NCBI GenBank assembly: GCA_019912905.1
Contig: JAIOHO010000449.1
Span: forward strand, 1-7,744
Reading direction: 5' to 3'
Origin: Anaerolineae bacterium
Lineage (GTDB): Bacteria; Chloroflexota; Anaerolineae; Aggregatilineales; Phototrophicaceae
Length of the DNA: 7,744 nt
A model generated the notes under the pieces. That model made no database searches, had not been told where the DNA came from, and saw only the letters and a program-made list of their open reading frames with translations. Both the position numbers and the translations under genes were made by a program. The number at the start of each line of letters is the position of its first letter. The stretch's first letter is position 1. This document shows positions 5,471-7,744 of this stretch, piece after piece.

Positions 5471-6664
5471 TTGAACATCAGCGACACTGGTGATGCGGCC
5501 ATCCACCTGGAAGGGAAACGATTGGGAACTGGTAAACGGAGCGATCTCGAATACCGCGCCCTGCAAATTTTCGGCAAAGAAGTCCAGGTGGGATTGGATC
5601 GTTCAGAAGGCAGCCGGATTCTGGCGGATGAAATCTCACTCTACCCCGCAGGGCACAGTGACCTTGAACCCGAACTGGTGATCAACCATGCGCCGCTGGC
5701 GCTGAACAGTGCGGGGTACACCAATCCAGCCAGTCACTGGACCCTGAAAGACGGCTTCATCACCAAATCTTCGCGGGGGGACATTTATTTCCACCTCGAT
5801 TCCGCGCACCGGCTCACGCATATTGACTTCCAGGATCAACCTGAAAAGGGCTGGTGGTGGAGCCAGGTCAGCCGGTTTGCCAACATCCAGTTTGCCGATG
5901 CGATCCAGAGTATCGGTCAGACCTTCCACGAGCTGATTATGGTGCCCAGTGTCTACTTTGACCCCAGGCGCTTTCTGGTCCACGCCTCGGCGTTCGAAGC
6001 GCCGTCCGGGGGCATCATCATGATCGGCGGGACGGGTGGTGTCGGCAAAACATCGCTCGCGCTCGCTCTGTGCCGGGAACACGGCTATCGCTTTGTCAAT
6101 GACGATATTGCCGTGATCTCCGAGGAGGGTCATGTGTGGCCGAATCTGGCCTACCCCAAAATCTACGCCTATAACGTCGAAGGCAACCTGCCCCTGAAGC
6201 GGCAGATCGTGGGGCAGGGCGGATGGCTCAATCAATTCCACTGGCAGTTCCATCTGCAATTAGGGCCAGATCGCGTGCGCAGGCGTGTTTCGCCTCAGGC
6301 ATTGTTTGGCACCTACAGCCCGCTTGGAGGCAGACTCCAGCAGTATATTCTGTTGGTCCGCGAGGATCGATCTGACCTTCTGGTTGAACCGATGGAGGCT
6401 GCACAGGCCGCACACCTGAGTCGGTTGGTGATTGAAACTGAGCAGTACGCGATGAAAAATCATTTCCTGTGGGACGCTTACAACCGGATCGTCAATCAGG
6501 AAGTGCCCTCCCTGCTGATTTCCGATGTGTTTGACCGCTGGGAACGGCTGGCCCGGCAGGTATTTTCAAATGCCGAATGCCTGATCCTGCATGTCCCCCG
6601 GCAGATGGATCACCTGACGTTTAAAGACCGGGTGGTATCGTTGATTACGACAGGCACTTTTTGA
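5471..6664 (+). CDS. HprK-like P-loop kinase of a glycan-type locus
   Basis: This frame of up to 397 residues has the core of the HPr kinase/phosphorylase-like fold. The segment RFLVHASAF (167-175) leads into the P-loop GGTGGVGKTS (186-195), followed by FVNDDIAVI (208-216). The NDD matches the metal/nucleotide-binding acidic pair typical of HprK-like enzymes. The region before residue 150 (IFGKEVQVGL; DIYFHLDSAHRLTHIDF) fits the variable N-terminal half of such proteins. Genuine HprK acts on the phosphotransfer protein HPr, but stand-alone relatives are common in polysaccharide clusters and their targets are mostly unknown. No HPr gene is present. There is no ATG near the 5' end, and a TAA lies one codon before the TTG at 5471. 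That TTG lacks a ribosome-binding site, whereas the TTG at 5522 (residue 18) has GGAAGG about seven bases upstream and may be the true start. The gene overlaps the glycosyltransferase start by one base. The protein looks soluble. Confidence 0.8.
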   Translation: MNISDTGDAAIHLEGKRLGTGKRSDLEYRALQIFGKEVQVGLDRSEGSRILADEISLYPAGHSDLEPELVINHAPLALNSAGYTNPASHWTLKDGFITKSSRGDIYFHLDSAHRLTHIDFQDQPEKGWWWSQVSRFANIQFADAIQSIGQTFHELIMVPSVYFDPRRFLVHASAFEAPSGGIIMIGGTGGVGKTSLALALCREHGYRFVNDDIAVISEEGHVWPNLAYPKIYAYNVEGNLPLKRQIVGQGGWLNQFHWQFHLQLGPDRVRRRVSPQALFGTYSPLGGRLQQYILLVREDRSDLLVEPMEAAQAAHLSRLVIETEQYAMKNHFLWDAYNRIVNQEVPSLLISDVFDRWERLARQVFSNAECLILHVPRQMDHLTFKDRVVSLITTGTF

Positions 6665-6690
6665 TGCCGCTTCATCAGATGCCGCATCTG
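6662..6690 (+). other. Start-codon hairpins and in-frame 8-base repeat at the HprK-like/glycosyltransferase junction
   Basis: TGATG (6662-6666), which contains both the stop of the upstream gene and the ATG of the next, can pair with CATCA (6673-6677). Immediately downstream, CAGATG (6676-6681) can pair with CATCTG (6685-6690) across three bases. The two stems overlap by two bases. GATGCCGC occurs twice, at 6663-6670 and 6678-6685, 15 bases apart and in frame, giving two ATGCCGC start candidates. This may tune coupled translation. Confidence 0.35.
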
Positions 6691-7744
6691 GTCCTGTTGA
6701 CTCATACCTTCCCGTATGCTTCGGGCGAGGCGTACCTGGAAACGGAATTACCCTATCTGGCCGAAGTCTTCCCGCGCATCACCCTTGTCCCCCGCTTCAC
6801 CAGCGCCAGATGTCGATCCATACCTTCCGGCATCCTGATTGACCGGTCGTTTGCGCACAGCAAGCCGGCCAGTGGGCCTGGAAAAATCACGCGGGCGGCC
6901 TGGCTCAACCTCACGTCTTCGCTTTTCTACCGCGAAATCCGGCGGTCATCCCTGGCCCGGCGCGACGTCCGTGCGTTTATACGGGTGGTGAATTATGTCT
7001 ATAATGCCAGGGCGTTTTACTTGTGGCTGATGGCGCATCTCCGACAGGGTCACTTCGCTGCCGACGATACATTGTTTTACGCCTACTGGCTCATCCCTCA
7101 GACGATCGGTTTCCATCTGGTCAGGCCGCATTATCCACAGCTCCGGGTGGTGGCGCGCGCGCATCGGGGTGATCTGTATGAAAATCAGATGCGTCCGCCC
7201 TATCTCCCGTTCCAGAAATCCGGCATTCAGGCTGCGGAGCGGATCTTTACCATCTCTGAAGATGGCAGGCGCTATCTGGCGGAGCGCCACCGGGACCTCA
7301 ATTCACCCTGCGAGGTTGCTCGTCTCGGCACCAAGAATCCGGGCTTTACCGTCAGCCCAGGGCCGGATGGTGTGTTTCGGGTGGTGTCGGTCTCGTCCTT
7401 GCGCCCCGTCAAACAGGTGGGACTGCTGATCGAGGCACTGGCGCAGTTAGCGGGTCAGAAGCCCGCCCGGTCCATCGAGTGGCATCATTTAGGCGACGGT
7501 GCCCTGCGCGATGTTTTGGAACAGCAGGCCCATCAGGTGCTGGACGGAAAGATCGCCTGGACTTTTCACGGACAGGTGGACAATGCCCGCATTTTTGACT
7601 TTTATCGGGAATATGCGCCGCACGTCTTCATCAACGTCAGCCGCTCGGAGGGGGTTCCGGTCTCGATCATGGAGGCCCAGAGCTGCGGCATTCCAGTCAT
7701 CGCGACGGATGTAGGCGGAACCCACGAGATTGTCAGCCCCGAAA
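6664..7744 (+). CDS. GT4-type (group 1) glycosyltransferase, 3' end beyond right edge
   Basis: An open frame of 360 codons continues off the right edge without a stop. It is a GT-B fold glycosyltransferase, probably using a nucleotide-sugar donor at the inner face of the membrane to build a surface polysaccharide. The N-terminal acceptor half begins LVLLTHTFPYASGEAYLETELPYLAE (9-34), typical of colanic-acid/exopolysaccharide enzymes, and contains VVARAHRGDLYE (162-173). The C-terminal half has the strand FRVVSVSSLRPVKQ (238-251), HLGDG (275-279), FHGQVDN (301-307) and the donor-site segment NVSRSEGVPVSIMEAQSCG (324-342). That segment carries the E-x7-E pair E329/E337, followed by PVIATDVGGTHEIV. 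The family usually has 380-420 residues, so only the final helices are missing. The ATG at 6664 overlaps the preceding TGA (TGATG), implying translational coupling with the HprK-like gene. A second ATG at 6679 (residue 6) is possible. The acceptor and sugar cannot be named. Confidence 0.88.
   Translation, partial: MPLHQMPHLVLLTHTFPYASGEAYLETELPYLAEVFPRITLVPRFTSARCRSIPSGILIDRSFAHSKPASGPGKITRAAWLNLTSSLFYREIRRSSLARRDVRAFIRVVNYVYNARAFYLWLMAHLRQGHFAADDTLFYAYWLIPQTIGFHLVRPHYPQLRVVARAHRGDLYENQMRPPYLPFQKSGIQAAERIFTISEDGRRYLAERHRDLNSPCEVARLGTKNPGFTVSPGPDGVFRVVSVSSLRPVKQVGLLIEALAQLAGQKPARSIEWHHLGDGALRDVLEQQAHQVLDGKIAWTFHGQVDNARIFDFYREYAPHVFINVSRSEGVPVSIMEAQSCGIPVIATDVGGTHEIVSPE

Noticed and set aside
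5636..6259. Minus-strand open frame (207 codons) opposite the HprK-like gene
   Set aside because: It lies opposite the P-loop and NDD motifs of the plus-strand gene and shows no domain of its own.
5471..6664. HprK-like protein as a lasso-peptide tailoring kinase
   Set aside because: No precursor peptide, leader peptidase, PqqD-like or asparagine-synthase-like gene is visible, and the neighbour is a glycosyltransferase.

Overview
The window looks like ordinary chromosome from a fairly GC-rich bacterium, most likely a Chloroflexota (Anaerolineae-like) species. This placement is an inference. It rests on the style of the FHA protein (a GR...PDIDL...GVSRRHA core), a zinc-ribbon protein beside it, and recalled resemblance of the other proteins to Chloroflexota families. 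No rRNA, tRNA, CRISPR array, insertion sequence or phage gene was seen.

Layout. (1) Positions 1-1163, minus strand: a zinc-ribbon protein cut by the left edge, preceded by a complete 215-219 residue FHA-domain protein. These look like phosphothreonine-signalling components. (2) Positions 1372-1746, plus strand: a small cyclophilin-like-fold protein (TM1367-type) with its own likely promoter. It is divergent from the FHA gene and converges on the ABC operon with a single base between the two stop codons. (3) Positions 1748-4068, minus strand: a two-gene ABC transporter operon. It has an EcsA-like ATPase followed, with an ATGA overlap, by a roughly 12-helix permease of 511 residues. (4) Positions 4257-5231, plus strand: an aldo/keto reductase with an intact catalytic tetrad, divergent from the ABC operon. 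Two good sigma70-type promoters lie in the shared 188-base gap. (5) Positions 5471-7744, plus strand: what appears to be the start of a surface-glycan locus. It holds an HprK-like P-loop kinase with a non-ATG start, overlapping by one base (TGATG) a GT4-type glycosyltransferase that runs off the right edge.

How the parts work together. The clear functional units are the ABC ATPase/permease pair, the HprK-like/glycosyltransferase pair and probably the FHA/zinc-ribbon pair. The cyclophilin-like protein and the reductase look like independent single genes. I see no convincing new multi-gene system. The points most worth a second look are the HprK-like/glycosyltransferase coupling with its structured leader and start-codon hairpin, the unassigned N-terminal domain of the FHA protein, and the double-length permease paired with an ATPase that lacks the usual Q-loop glutamine.
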